From Brachypodium distachyon (lineage: Eukaryota; Streptophyta; Magnoliopsida; Poales; Poaceae): 64,000 bases of DNA. The translations under genes were made by a program, and so were the position numbers. The stretch spans positions 40,513,237 to 40,577,236 of the forward strand of contig NC_016133.3 of NCBI RefSeq assembly GCF_000005505.3, written 5' to 3'. This document shows positions 10,782 to 23,437 of this stretch, in pieces (position 1 is the first letter of the stretch; every line of letters starts with the position of its first letter). The notes below the pieces were generated by a model that ran no database searches, was not told the origin of the DNA, and saw only the letters and a list, made by a program, of their open reading frames with translations.

Positions 10782-13700
10782 GGCGGAGATTGGTACGGAC
10801 GGGACAGGGTCTCACAGGGCTCCCAGGTCGGCGGTCGGCGTCTCGATGTGTATGGATGGGGTATTGGGCAGGGCAGGCCGAATTAGTCGGAGCCAGTTCA
10901 GCTCACGGATCCGCAACGGTGTGGTGTTGGGCTTGCAGCCTGATTTTTGGAGCAAGCCCAAGACTGGGTTATGCAGACTAGGCTTACATGTTCACTTTCG
11001 GCAGTCCAGTGGGCTTTTGACAGATGTGGGGATGTGGCACGTGGAGTAGTATTGGATTGATCGGTTTGTTTGCAAAATGGCCTGAAGTAATGGTGGGACG
11101 GATTTCACGATGCGGTTCGAGGACAGTTGGGCCATTTTGCACAAAAAACAAGTCCATTTTTCACCCTTAATAAATGTGCAAAATCAGTATACGACATCCC
11201 TTGAACGAGGCATGACATATTAATAACCATATTAACATCCGGTTGAACGAAAATCATGACAGCTTCATTTTCAAGATTAACGGAAGTTGGCTCCATATTG
11301 CAAGGTTAGAGCAATGCCTGCCTTCCATGCATGCATGTTTCGAGCGTGATATATAATGTAGCATCTCCATACAAAATGGTTGTGGTTTTTAGAAGAAAAA
11401 ATGTTAATGACCACGTTGTGTCAAAATGTGACTATATATATATGCGCGCTGCAAAAACAACTAGACTGGTACAACTTCCACGGTGACTCACGTGTGAAAC
11501 AATTATGTAAACGTCCGGTATGCACAAACGCACCAATTGCAGACTCACGTGGATCGAGTTCTTCTTCGCCCCACATTTTCAACATGTACTTCACGCAAAC
11601 AGCTCTTCACAGTTACAGTAAATTTTTGCACGCAAACAGTTCCCTCATCATCAATGCAAACGGTTATCTTTTTCGCAAAAATAAAAATAAAATGCAAACG
11701 GTTATCAAACCGTCCAAGTACACCTGAAAGACAAGGACGTCTCCTAAGCAGAGCTAGCAGTACACGAGTCAAAACCTATATCTTCGGCCTAGTGGTCGGT
11801 AACCCGTTGCTACGCCCGGAACAGTCACGGCAAAGCATGCAGCCACGTTCCCATCCCATCCGGCCATCCCAAACTAACAACCTGAGCACGACACACAACA
11901 CAAGATCGGCGCGCGGCGGATTCCGTCCAAATCGCTCTGACCCGTACGTCGTATCGCGAACTCTCCGCTGTCTCATCCGCTGATCCGCCCGATCGAGGGA
12001 GCAAATTAAGCTTAAGTAGCTCGGCGCAAACCATCGGCGGCCGGCCCATGTGGCCATCGGCACCACGCCCTTGCCTTTGCCGTCCGCCGTGGCGCGCCCA
12101 CGGACACAAGCGAATATACATGCAACCCCAATCAGATCAGTCTGCTGCTGCTCGCTCCGGCACATATTAATTGATTCTGTCAATGTCTAAAAGACGTCTA
12201 GATACATATATATAATAAAAAATTATTTGACATGAGACGTGAGTATACCAGAAGAATGATCTCGCGAGAGCCGCGCAGCAGGAACGAGACCACAGCCTAA
12301 GCCCCACCGGGAGCGTACGTACAAGCCCCTGATATCCCCACATGGCGTGGCTCAGCTCACCTAGCGCACGTCTAATTCAGCGTAGCCCCATCTGGCCGGT
12401 CGTGTATGCATAATGCATATGCGCGTCCCGTCAACGAAGAAAACCCTCTCGTTTTTCCTCTGACATGAGAGGGGCGTGCCGCATGAGACGTATTTTTCTT
12501 TCTTAAGTCGGTTTCCGGGCCAGGTGAAGTGATGATGAAGAAGAGATGAGAAAGGAAGCATTGGATGTTTCTGACAACCTGCAGCACTGATCTTCGCTTT
12601 CAGTAGTGTATCTGTCGTCAGCAGGCGATCCGCTGTGCATCGGGACGGGATGGCTGGCGCGCGGCGCGGCCGGGGGAGGCATGCACGTTCCAGACGTTGT
12701 AGCGGGTACTGGTACTTAATTTATCTCCTGCGTATGCATCGTGCCGGGATTTGGCTGTACGTGCACGTGTGCTAGCTATCCCCATGCAAGTATGCAACAA
12801 CGTCGATCGGGGCGTTCGATCTGTCTGCTCGCTGGGCCACGGCCGGGAAATGCGTGTATCCTATGAGACGAACAGGTCCAATCAGACTGTTGGTCTTGTC
12901 TGGAGACCGGTAGGCTAGCTCGACGCTGGACATGACAGGGGATTAATTGCTCGATCGATCGCGTGATCTCCCGATCGACGCGGAGAGCGCCCTGGTTGGA
13001 AGGCTCGTCGCGGCAAGCAAGTAGTGCTGTGCAGTTGCGTCGTCCTCATCGGTTTTTGTTAGCGATCGGTGCTGAGGCCGCCATATGTACTGCGTAGGGA
13101 TGTTGAGGCCCTGTTTGGCCGACGATGTTTTGTCACCGGCCGATCACCACAAAACACACATGCACTTTCAGCCGGTCTCTCTGGTGTTCGATCCCCACAC
13201 ACGTTTCTGTTAACAGGATTTTTTTTTCACTTAACAGGATATTGCACACCTTTGGAAGAAAAACATTATTTCGATAAGGCTTGCATTGCCATCATGCCAT
13301 GAATGTGGCTGGTCACCTAGTGGCTGTCCGGTGGCAGCCGCAAACACGGTGCTCCAGGCCAAAGCATCACCGGCATCACCGGTCTATTGTTGGTGCCGGC
13401 GACAATAGCACCTTTGATGCCCTTGGGTTCTCGTTCTCTGGTTGAAAGCATAGATTTGACTGGCCACATCGGATGAAGGCGGCATCTTTAAAACCGATCT
13501 CTCCTCTAAGGCGTTGGGTTTGGAGACTTGGCCCCTCGAATGTTGCACGTGTGGCTTGATTAATTTGCCATCGTCGACCGGGTTGCGTTGGGCAGCGTAA
13601 TGCGGCACTTAGTGTAGCAGCACCAATGCTGACAAACGACGTTGGGCCAGGGCATCGGTTTCGTCGTCGGCCATCTTGGTGTGTCTATTAGGTTTTTTGT

Positions 13701-15700
13701 GCATCGCGATCGGTTCGGCATGCCGTCGTGAGGTTGGAGCTGTTATGTTGTGTAGGTCGACAAGATGGTGGTGATGGCATGAGATGTGTGCCTCAAGTGA
13801 CAACCTATTGTCCTCTTATTCGCTCGGTGTAAGTCCTACAACTTTCTCCTTCGAAGCTTGTCATGAAAATTGCAACCGCCTCCTTATTCGCTCTTGCCGG
13901 CTATCGTGGCTCAGATCGCGTGGGCTTGGTGCAGTGTCGTGTGATCGGTTCTTCTATGGTTGTTAATTCGAAGCTAAAATCGCCAGTTCATGAAGCGATG
14001 GGTGATGAAGATGATATCATGGATGGCTAGCTTTATCTGACGGTTTTCTTGGTGGTGTGTGCTAGTTTGTGTCTCCGTGACCAAGCGGTTCACCATGACT
14101 AGTCTAGCTAGGTTATATATGCTCGGTCTTTAATTTTGATTTTTCTGATTTTCCATCTTTTATAAATTAGGTCAAAGTTTAAGAAATTTGACTTGAGACA
14201 AAGCCATGATCAGGGGAAAAGGCAGGGCCAGTGCTACATATGCTGTAGTACCGCCCTAGCAAGGATGTTTAGAATGATAACTATTGATTTTCTAGCTTAT
14301 AAGGACGAAAAATCTACGAGTATAGCTGCACCATTAGACACATCTTATCACGTTTCTGGCTTCAATTCGCCACTGACCATGACTTCTTAATTATACTCCC
14401 CGTGAGCAAGAATTCTTCTTTTTTTGCGGGTAAATGAGCGAGCGCTTTTAAAATGTATGGCCGAGCTTATTTCTGGAAGAGCTTAGGGCTAGCAGTATTT
14501 TCGTCGCCATTTTTACCTTTTAAAGTGGATTAATTCGCAGCATCTTTCCATCTCCTTCTTTGCGTGGTCAAGGTTGGTGCATCCTGCCTGCGCAACAATT
14601 TTGCTTTCTGACTGTACCACACAGGAAAAGAACGCAGGAACTAAAAGAGGTGCAGAAGAAGAAACGATCGAGCAATCAAACAGCAATCATGAATGGAATT
14701 ATGGAAGGGAATTAAAGTGAGGAAACCATCTTGTGCGAGACCGGTCATTCTTATATATATTTTTCCGGAGATGGGATCGAGATAGGCTGTTGCGACTCTA
14801 GAGCTAGCTCCCCGGTCTTTTGCGCCAGGAGGGACGCACATGAGCGCTCTGAATCCGCCCAAATCTTGGCGCCCCGCGTGGGACCGGACACGGGAGAGAG
14901 ATATAGAGCTATGCCTCGCCGTGGGTGGGCACCCGCCGGCCGGATCGACAACGAGAACCCCCGCTTTCTCACTGATGGCAATGTCTATCCTATGTTTGCA
15001 CCACCGGTCGCAGATTCACGGCGCGTGGATTTCTCAATTTCCTTTCATTTTTCTTTCCTTCTGTTAGAAGAAAGTACTAGTGCATGCAGTCAAAGAAAAA
15101 AAAAATACAGTATCCGCGAGCTGGTACGGTCATTGTTGTTGCCGACAGGAGGTGCGCCATGTACGGTCAAGTTGAGAAGACTTTAATCGCGTGAAGTTAA
15201 TTAATCAAGGAGTTAGCTAGCTTGGCCGGGGTCAGTGAAAGTCTACCATCTAGACTTCAGAGTGTCTAGACTCGCATCGACGGATAGAGCTAGCTAACTA
15301 GCGCGTTGTGTGTGTGTGCGCGCGACGCGCGCAATATGATGGAAGACGTCGGTTTCAGAAGTTCTATTTGTCGAAAGGGTGGCGATCCCTCGGCACATGC
15401 ATGGCCGCGCGGGGATGCATGCATGCAGCACATGTATCAGAAATTTGGATTTACCTTGGCTTGATTTGATCGTACCGGCCTCTGTCTTTTCATCGCTACA
15501 AAACATTATCCTCGATCGGCCGGCGCTTTTAATTTTTCTTCTTTCGATCGTAGCAAGCTGTCTGTTTGTTTTTACCTTCACTACGTTACATCGCCGTTCT
15601 CAGTACGTAAAACCACGGTGGAGATTAATTGATGCGAAGTGTCCGGATCGATAAATAAAAGTCCAAACATCGTGACCCTGAGATCATACACGCTAAGGTT
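10782..15700. other. Intergenic DNA without recognisable genes
   Basis: I found no family match on either strand. ORFs here are short or compositional. A fragment resembling the TCAAAGTTTAAGAAATTTGAC block of the local MITEs lies near 14170. A CCCTGTTTGG-type element end is visible near 13111. About 13310-14000 is G/T-biased and may be an old retroelement, but no domain can be read. Confidence 0.35.
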
Positions 15701-15715
15701 TAGGAACTGATAAAT

Positions 15716-15780
15716 ACTCCCTCCGTTCTATAATATAAGGCGGTCACATATTTCGAGGTTCAATTCTGACTCAATTAGAC
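15716..15780. mobile_element. Stowaway-type MITE, one end
   Basis: TACTCCCTCCGTTCTATAAT is the standard left end of grass Stowaway elements. A matching right end was not found within 400 bp, so only a fragment is called. Confidence 0.5.
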
Positions 15781-17048
15781 ACGGAACGGCCGGGGTGGGA
15801 ACATCGGCAGACACGGGCTGCCGAGGCATTCATGGCAGCCCGGACACGGGCACATGCACGCAAGCAAAGGCTCCGCGCCAGAAACGGCCGCGCGTATGCC
15901 GGAATGAGCTTGGCGACCCGAAAGCAAGACCCGACTCGCCCCGCTCCGGGACGCCGCGCCCGGCGCCCAGCTCCTGCTTTGCATGCATGCGCGAGCTAGC
16001 CGGCCATTCCCTGCGCTCGCTCTCGCGCGGGCCGGGGCGCGCTCTGTGCGCGCACAGCGGGCGGTCCTGTGCGGCAACGTAGGACGTGACGAGGGCGGGG
16101 CAAAGGAGCGCGCGGCCGCGCGCGCCGAGGCGTCGCCAGGCTTCTCCATATATTGGACCGCATCGCCAGGGCTGCGAACAATATTGGGACCCCGGACCGA
16201 GGGAACAGTGTACTCTCTCAGTCTCTTGCAGTGAAGGATCAACAGGGCAGGCGGTCGTTTTTATTCAATCATATCGCCGCGGCCGTATAGTCTTTTGCTT
16301 CTTGCTGCATAAACATGTCTCTGTGCGCTGAAAGCCGGTTCGTTTGTGCATGCCATGCACTCACTTCTCTGTGCTGCTCCAGGCCCAGGCTGCTGCAGCT
16401 ACGCATGATATGAGTGCACGCACATATTAGCTCTCAACTCCGAGTAAACTCGAGATCTGCTTTAGAAATTTACGGCGTTCTTTTGATAGTTCTCAAGGCA
16501 ATTACAAAAACTCGATCCAGATGGTAACGACGATGTTGGGAAACGAACGATCGAGGTGATGTTGCAACGAATAAAATGGCTAGAATATTCATAGTGGTAC
16601 AGAACAACACATATATAGGTGGTGCGAGCTAGGCTTGTGCAGCGTTATGTGTAGTGCATGATCGATCGATCGATCGAGCAGCGGCGTAATTTGCTAGTCC
16701 GTCCATTCACAAGCATATGGCCGGGCATGCAGTACGTACTATTACTACCTGGAGTAGCTAGTAAAAAAAGGGGAATGCATCTAGTAACTAGAGCAGGGCA
16801 CCTAACTGCTAGTGAGTACTCGTACATCTTAATTTACAGACATGATTGAACAGGTACAAGTAGTGCTAGTAGTACCAACGGGCGCCTTCTTGGCCGTACG
16901 ATTGCCGATTGCATGCATGCCCCCTTGAACTCTCCAAGCATGCACACACAAACGCCGATTAATGTGCTCTTGTCATTACATGGGCATGCATGTCGGACCA
17001 TAACTCATAAGCTTGCATGCGGCCGACGTCGTCGTAATATACAACGAC
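15781..17048. other. 3' flank of the bHLH gene and intergenic DNA
   Basis: A GC-rich block at about 15790-16130 supports ORFs on both strands but none shows a known domain or a biased codon pattern. About 16660-16680 contains a GATC microsatellite. The remainder down to 17048 includes the likely 3' UTR of the bHLH gene on the minus strand. Confidence 0.35.
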
Positions 17049-17807
17049 CTACCACGGCCCGTTCAGGCCCTGGTAGGCGGCGCCGCTGCCGGCCGGCGAC
17101 GGGCGGTGGTTGCCGTTGTTGTTGTTGGCGGCAGCGGCGCGCTCGAGCGACTGCACTTGCGTCTTGAGGAACTTGACGTAGTGGATGGCCTCGTCCAGCA
17201 TGGAGGCCGTGTCCATCTTGGTCCCGCCCGGGACGAGCCGCTGCAGGATCCGGATCCGCTCGCTGATCCGCTCCCGCCGCACCCGCGCCGCCACGCTCTG
17301 CGGGTCCGTCGAGATCCGCACGTTGCGCCGCTTCGGGGGCCGCACCGTTTCCGGGTCGATGTTCACGGGCTGCAGCGCCGCGATCCGGAAGATCATCTCC
17401 CGCATCGCCGCCGGACCCACGGCGGCGGCGCCGTCCACGACTTCCCCAGTACGACCCGCAGGATTTGAACTCTGCTGCTGCTGGTGGTGCTGATGCGGCG
17501 TTGCGTACCCGGCGTTGTTGTTGTAGGCGGCCGGAAGCTGCAGGGAAGAGTACGGCGGGTCGTGGAAGGCGGCGCCGTGGCAGTTGTTGGGGCCTGCTGG
17601 GAGTGAGGGAATAAGGTGGCCGGGGGCCGCTGAGGAGAAGTGGCGAGGAGGGGCTGCTGGAGTGCATGGAGGGGAAGGGGGAGTCGGGGGCACGGGCGCC
17701 GCCATGGCGTGGTGGTCGGGGAGCGCGGTGAGGTGCTCCAGCTGCAGCATTGCGTTCATCAGCTCCAGCTGCGCCTCCGGGTTACAGTTCAGCATGTCGA
17801 AGTCCAT
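17049..17807 (-). CDS. HECATE-type bHLH transcription factor
   Basis: A single-exon gene encoding 252 residues. Residues 135-158 hold the family-specific block [18 protein letters not shown] followed by [10 protein letters not shown]. Residues 158-181 form the basic region and 182-223 the helix-loop-helix with [20 protein letters not shown]. This block order is diagnostic of the HECATE/INDEHISCENT group (bHLH subfamily VIIIb), nuclear factors controlling gynoecium, meristem and fruit patterning in Arabidopsis. The basic region has Gln and Ala where canonical E-box binders have His and Glu, which is normal for this group and implies non-standard DNA recognition or dependence on partners such as SPATULA-type bHLHs. 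The N-terminal 130 residues are Pro/Ala/Gln-rich. The ATG at 17807 is the first in frame, and a TATA box lies about 200 bp upstream. Confidence 0.9.
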   Translation of the reverse strand: MDFDMLNCNPEAQLELMNAMLQLEHLTALPDHHAMAAPVPPTPPSPPCTPAAPPRHFSSAAPGHLIPSLPAGPNNCHGAAFHDPPYSSLQLPAAYNNNAGYATPHQHHQQQQSSNPAGRTGEVVDGAAAVGPAAMREMIFRIAALQPVNIDPETVRPPKRRNVRISTDPQSVAARVRRERISERIRILQRLVPGGTKMDTASMLDEAIHYVKFLKTQVQSLERAAAANNNNGNHRPSPAGSGAAYQGLNGPW

Positions 17808-18008
17808 CCAAGCTAGCTAGGCTTCTGGGTGAGTGAGTGAGACTCCGAGAGCACTCTGGATGACGAATTTCTTGAAGACTTCTTGAGAGGGCAAGAGGGG
17901 CTGAGCAAGTTAGCAAGCAGGCTAGCGGCAGCCAGGTAGCCAGCTAGAGTGCAGGTGTAATAAGGGGAGGACTCGAGAGGGTTTGTGTTGATTAACTTGT
18001 GAAGGGGC

Positions 18009-18018
18009 GCTATTTATA
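18009..18018 (-). promoter_or_regulatory. TATA box of the HECATE-like bHLH gene
   Basis: On the minus strand the sequence reads CCTATAAATAGCG, a textbook plant TATA box, about 200 bp before the start codon. It predicts transcription start near 17980 and a 5' UTR of about 170 bp. Confidence 0.7.
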
Positions 18019-18019
18019 G

Positions 18020-20280
18020 GGGATGGGCAGGGTCCAGGGCAGCAGACTTCATCGGATTTGACTGGACATCATCTGTTCCATTTTCTAAATTTCTTTCTTT
18101 CTTTTGGAGGCAATTCTTGCTGCTCTCTTCTGGGCCTCTGGCTTTAATTACGAGGTGGCATGTTCAGATAAACACTCTCTTTCTTATATTTTCACGAAAA
18201 TGACGTCTCGAGATAATGTCTCATGGAAATAGGGAATGTATCTTTCACTGAAAGAAAAAAAATATATATGTCTTACTAATTACTAGCACATTTCCAGAGC
18301 TAATTGCCGACCGGTAGCTCAGTCATTATATAATATGTCTCATGGAGGCCTTTTTTCTAGAGATTTTTAGCGCCCTATATTATGTCTCATGCAAGGATTA
18401 TTAAAAACAAAATATGTGCAACTTATATTTTTTGTGAAGAGTTTCTAATTGTATATACTTTCATTCATTCTCACATTTTTGTCATTTTCTCCTGTTGTGG
18501 CCAGACTATAAAAATATGTGCACGGATTGGTTTGAGTTTGGACTTTTTCTTTCTTTCTTGCATTATTGAATCAGCCAAACAAATTTGGTTTGTGCATGCT
18601 TCACCACATCGCAAGTGTGTCAAGTTGTACTCCTTCCCTTCTTAAATTTAAACTAAAACCATAAGAAAAATTTAGAAACGGAAGGAATAGTATTTACCGT
18701 GCCACTGCTATCTCCTTGATCACCAAGGTTTATTTTTTAATCGTAGACCATCCAAAACTTTTAAGTGAAAAGATACAAAGCTCTTAATGGTAGTACTGTA
18801 AAAATAGTCAATGTTTACAAGTACTATGAGGACAATTAAAGTATCAAGTGAAAATTAGAACTCAGTGAAAACATGCAAACTAGTGATGTAGCCCATGCCC
18901 ATGGATAAAAAATGGACGGCATAGGTCAAAAGGTTGGATTTAGACCTATGCCATGGGTAAAAGGAGAGGGTCATGTGCAAAGTAGAACTACCTTTAATCA
19001 ACGCCGTCCATTGCCGATCCGACGGGCCGTGTCATGAGTTACACCTTTCCGAGAGGCGCATATCACACACTACAATGGAGTGAGGAGACAAATAAACCTA
19101 TAAACTCTGAATTCTTAACAAACACACCTGCGTGTGTGTAAATATATATTGACCGTTACGTACGGAAGTTATTTCCGTAGTAAAAAAAAAGTTCGCAAGC
19201 CAAAGTCCTGACAATAGCACCCGGCACTGTGCAGCCGGGCCGCTTCTCCTTCCGTCGACGAGTCGTTATTTCGAGATGCCGGGTTAGGCTCCTTTGATCA
19301 ATCTCGTTGATTCCTGGTTCGATATATGCGACTTGACTAGCGTCAATTCATTGGGCTGGAGAGTTACTTCTTCTGCGGTGTTTCTTTCCGAATGTTCCAA
19401 AAGACGAAGATTGTCTTCATCTCACTGAATTCCAGCCTTCGCCCAATCCCTGTGTACTGGAGTATTTAATTAGCAGATGGAAAAAAGTAGCCTATTAGTA
19501 ACAGAGCAAGAAAACCTGGAGGCAGGAGTCGTGTTCTTGGGGAAATAAGCAAGTCCAGTAAATTTAATTTCTTTCAGAGATAAGAAGTGATCTCAGGCAC
19601 TGTTGAAACACTAGCCGTTTTGTCGCTAGCCTGAACAATCAAGTCGACGTACTTGCGGACCTTGGGTACAAGTCTGGATCTATCGTTTTTGCTCTCAACC
19701 AACTGTTGGAACAGCACACGTGAAGATAACTAGCTAGCTGGGATTTATTCATGAGAGATCACTCGCTAAGATCAGCTGTCAGAGGCTACTGCGTGCCGTT
19801 ACGTACCGAAATACTTCCACGAATTAGATGCATCATTGTAATTTTTTTGCAGTAATTAACAGTGAAGATCTCTAACGACTAATTTAAAATCATTGCTTAA
19901 TTAATAACGCTCACCTGTTCTAAAGGGAAGGGGGGGGGGGGGGGCGCTAGTGAGAGCATCCGAGGGTTCGACACGAAGGATTAACCACCCTTGATAAAGG
20001 AAAAATGCTAGAAAAACGGATAAGGACTTCCTTGTCCACTATTTACCATTTTTAAGGCATGTCATGATATATCTAGTTGAAATAGTAGTGTCAATGATTG
20101 TGAACAAACTCGATCTGTCATGTTATAAAAAATTGATATCGAAATTTTAATCTATATATACAATGAGAAAAGTAACACAAAATAAATGAACAGGAGAAAT
20201 CACTATTTTTTTTAAATGGTTGCTTATACCTACATCTCCAAAGCGATTGATTTGCAAAATGCTTGCTTATATCCTACTAC
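18020..20280. other. Intergenic DNA upstream of the bHLH gene
   Basis: No gene recognised. The sequence is AT-rich, with a run of about 16 G near 19930 and scattered low-complexity tracts. The first few hundred bases presumably hold promoter elements of the bHLH gene, but no specific site can be supported. Confidence 0.4.
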
Positions 20281-20282
20281 GT

Positions 20283-20530
20283 ACCTCCGTTTTTATTTTC
20301 TTTAATTATAGTTTTGTCATAAGTCAAACTTCTTAAAATTTGACCAAGTCAATAGAAAAATACAATGGTATCTACGATATCTAATAAGTATAGAGATATA
20401 TATCATGATGGATTTAATTTGAAGTTGTAAATGTTAATACTGTATAATTTTTTATAAACTTGATCAAGCTCTGAGAAGTTTGACTTAGATAAAGATGTAA
20501 AATCTTATATCTAGAAAAAGAAGAAGTATA
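20283..20530. mobile_element. Stowaway-like MITE, about 250 bp
   Basis: The left end TACCTCCGTTTTTATTTTC and the right end (opposite strand TACTTCTTCTTTTTCTAG) are imperfect inverted repeats. Inside, GTCAAACTTCTTAAAATTT near the left end is mirrored by AAGTTTGACTTAG near the right. The internal TATCTACGATATCTAATAAG block is shared with the copy at 29.2 kb. Confidence 0.6.
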
Positions 20531-20710
20531 TTTTACCAGAGAACGGTTGAATTTCTCAGAACTATTTAGACCACTATTTAAGGGCAATATGGTTAGATAG
20601 ACTCATCGAGTGTCGACTCTAGCAAACATGATATCCCTAGTCTGCAAGTATTGTCTGTAGAAATGTTTGGTTTTCGTGCCTGAATGTCAATATGCATAAC
20701 CAAAGTACAG

Positions 20711-20827
20711 TACTCACTCCGATCGGTATTACTTGTCTCAAATTTGTCCAATTACGGATATATCTATGTATAAAAAGTGTCTAGATACGTGCAATATTTC
20801 GACAAGTAATTCCGGCTGGAAGGAGTA
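20711..20827. mobile_element. Stowaway MITE, about 117 bp
   Basis: TA-flanked element with ends CTCACTCCGATCGG and, inverted, CTCCTTCCAGCCGG. Internal ACTTGTCTCAAATTTGTCC near the left and ATTTCGACAAGTAAT near the right pair with each other. Non-coding. Confidence 0.7.
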
Positions 20828-20884
20828 CTTTTTTTTAGAGGAACCAAAATACAGTACGTTTTTTTTAGAGGAACCAAATTATAT

Positions 20885-21012
20885 TACTTCCTCCGTCCAA
20901 CAAAGGATGTCTCAACTTTAACTAAATTTGAATGCATCTGTACACTAAGTCATGTCTAAATACATCCAATATTTAACAAACTTGAGACATCTTTTGTTGG
21001 ACGGAGGAAATA
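20885..21012. mobile_element. Stowaway MITE with near-perfect inverted ends
   Basis: The left end CTTCCTCCGTCCAACAAAGG and the right end, read inverted, TTTCCTCCGTCCAACAAAAG match over about 30 bp. The element is bounded by TA on both sides, the Stowaway (Tc1/mariner) target duplication. It is the cleanest MITE in the window. Confidence 0.85.
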
Positions 21013-22224
21013 CGTGAGTACTAGACTTATTTTTGTACATGAGTATTAGACTTGATCATGGAGTGCCCGTTCTAAGCCTGGCCCAGCTGCAGGCCCAAAG
21101 TTAGGTCCGAAAGCCCACAATTACTCAAAACACACGATTTTATTCGGAAAAAAATAGCAATTTGCAATAGGATTTCATTCCGATAACACTTTCAATCAGA
21201 TAATTCAATTGTTTTCTACTCCTACAAGCTAACTCCATCAACCGACCATTCCGCGCATTTAAACCGACAGAGACATGCTTTCCTGATGCTGATACAGTAT
21301 GATAATCAAATCAAGGTTGGAGTGCCAATCAGTAATTAACGTACACTATTATAAAACGGTCTATATGCAACGGAACATCAATAACGGGTCCGGCGCGACC
21401 ATTACTGATGAACAACATCAGTGTCGGTCGCGGCCGCGACCGTTACTGATGAACAAAGCGGGCTCTGTCCGTTCCCGCCCAGCCATACATCAGTGGCGGT
21501 CGCGAGAGGCGACTGTCACTGATGAACAATCATAGCTCGCGAGTTACATCAGTGGCGGTCGACCGCCACTGATGAACCACGCATCAGTAACGGTCGCCCT
21601 AACTACTCGACCAATACTGATGTACCTCCTATTATTAGTAACGGTCGTCCAATTCCCGACCGCCACTGATGAGTGTCGCGATTTAAATACGAAGAACAGA
21701 ACCGCAACTGGTCGCGCCGCGCGTCGTAACGGAGAAGCTGCGGCCCCTTCACTTCCGGCGACGGCAAGGTGCTGCCCGACGGCGCCATGGCCGCCGGCGA
21801 GCCCCCCAGGTAGCCCCTCCATCCTCCCCCTTCCTCCTCTCTCCCCCCACCCCCACCCCCCCCTCCCCCCGCGCCGGCGTCGCTGCCTCTGTGGCCGGCG
21901 GGCGGCCATTTTTGGAGCTCCGGCGGCCGGTGAGCTCCGATTCTCGACCCCGAAGCTTCCATCTCCCTCCCGATCTATCTCTCCCTCTCGATCTCTCTCG
22001 CCGGCCTCCAATTTCTCTCCGAAGTTTCCCAATTTCAAAATTTTGAGCTCCGCGGCCGCCGGCCAAAATGCGGCCTTCTCGTCGTCGCCCGAAACTTCCC
22101 TCTCGCTTGCGAGCTCTCTCTCTCTCTCCCGATCTTTCTCGTCGGCCTCCAATTTCTCTCGGAATGTCTCTAATTTCAAATTTTTAGTTAGCTCCGGTTA
22201 ATTAACACCTTAATCCTCCTGTCA

Positions 22225-22662
22225 ATGATTAGACTAACTATTTTGTTTTGTTTGTTTTCTTGGGTATTATGTTGTAGATCGAAGGACCGTTCTTGGATGT
22301 ACGCCAAGGAAAGAATCAATGCTCGATGGTTAACCGAATGGACGGTCTTTTTTGGAGTCACGAAAGGTGATATAGAACGAAAAGGATTTTTGATAATGTG
22401 TTGTCCATGTCGCAAATGTGGAAACATATGCATGATTAAGCCTGAAGATGTTCAGATGCACGTGCTGGCATCGGGTTTTGTGGAAGGTTATTCTCGTTGG
22501 ACTTGTCACGGGGAGGATGCGGTTGATGTCGGTAGCGGTAGCGAAGATGATGATATCCTACGGTATGATCTAACGAATGATTCCGAGGAAGAAAAAAGGG
22601 TCGATGAGGAGGCTAATGTGGAAGGTGAAAGAGCTCCACGTGGCAGATTGCCGAAATGCTAG
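22225..22662 (+). pseudogene. CACTA transposase-associated domain fragment
   Basis: An ORF of 145 codons, likely starting at a 3' splice site near 22278. DRSWMYAKERIN, a CPCRKCGN cysteine pair set, EDVQMHV and a GFVEGYSRWTCHGE ending match the N-terminal transposase-associated domain found in plant En/Spm-type transposases, thought to be a zinc-binding DNA-recognition module. It ends in an acidic tail (about residue 105 onward) and stops at 22662 with no transposase domain downstream. It is an internal relic of the CACTA element rather than a host gene. Confidence 0.7.
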
Positions 22663-22757
22663 ATGACCCGTACCTACGGTACCAGCTGGAGGACCCGAAG
22701 ATGAGGCAGAGTCTGCGCAGTTCAAAAAATTGTTGGAGGACGCAAACACACCCTTGA

Positions 22758-23437
22758 ATGATGAAGCTGGTGAAGAAAACAACCCGCCAAAAGCTTGATA
22801 TAAACCTCTTAAGGCTGTGGTCTGCCTACCAAATAAGAGAACTGCGGCGATTGGATGTCAAAAAAGTAGCAATTCTAGACCCCGCGATGTTCAACTACGG
22901 TGACATCAGTCTTGAGCCAGAAAAGGATGCCTCAAGAACCATGTCATCTAAATACTTGGTGGCATGTCTTGAGAAATACGCGGACGACAACTTCATCCTC
23001 TTCTTCCTTAATTTGGAGTAAGTTCAATTTTATATATGGAACCGTTTGTTTTTTCTAATTCAGTATTTCTTATACACCCTTAGATACTAAAGTTTGTTTC
23101 TTTTGAAAACAGAGACCATTAGGTGACAATACTCATTTGTTTGTCTTGGTCCGCGGTGTATTATTTCGATTCACTACTTCCGAAGAAGGGTGTTCGAGGT
23201 AGGTTCTGAAAACCCATCAAATCACTCATTAACACTGCTTGGAAAGTGGCAAACATGGGAAAACTAGCTGGTAAAGGCTATAAAGACGAGCCTCACCACA
23301 ACCACAGGTTCTCTTGCCAGCAACAGCCGTCCGGCAGTGTGTTCTGTGGCTACTACTGCTGTCACATTCTTATGGAGAATGCCAGCATGTTCAAGCCTGA
23401 GTGGAAGGGGTCAGTCGCGGCGATGGAAGAGTACTGA
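22758..23437 (+). pseudogene. Ulp1-like cysteine protease C-terminal piece inside the CACTA element
   Basis: Two in-order segments can be read: a helical segment at 22758-23021 (LLRLWSAYQIRELRRLDVKK) and, after an interrupted stretch, 23246-23437 with FSCQQQPSGSVFCGYYCCHI. The latter matches the active-site block of Ulp1/SENP-like proteases that many grass CACTA elements carry; the Cys in FCGYY would be the nucleophile. Upstream catalytic His/Asp positions are not clearly present and the reading frame is broken near 23022-23245, so activity is unlikely. Confidence 0.55.

Noticed and set aside
14731..15186. 151-codon plus-strand ORF
   Set aside because: No recognisable domain and ordinary intergenic composition; not supported as a gene.
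15775..16242. 155-codon minus-strand ORF
   Set aside because: GC-rich with antiparallel ORFs of similar length, no domain, no upstream promoter-like features.
21572..22201. 209-codon plus-strand ORF in the CACTA element
   Set aside because: Ser/Pro/Leu-rich product of a C/T-rich leader with CTCTCTC tracts; likely 5' UTR of the element's gene rather than coding sequence.
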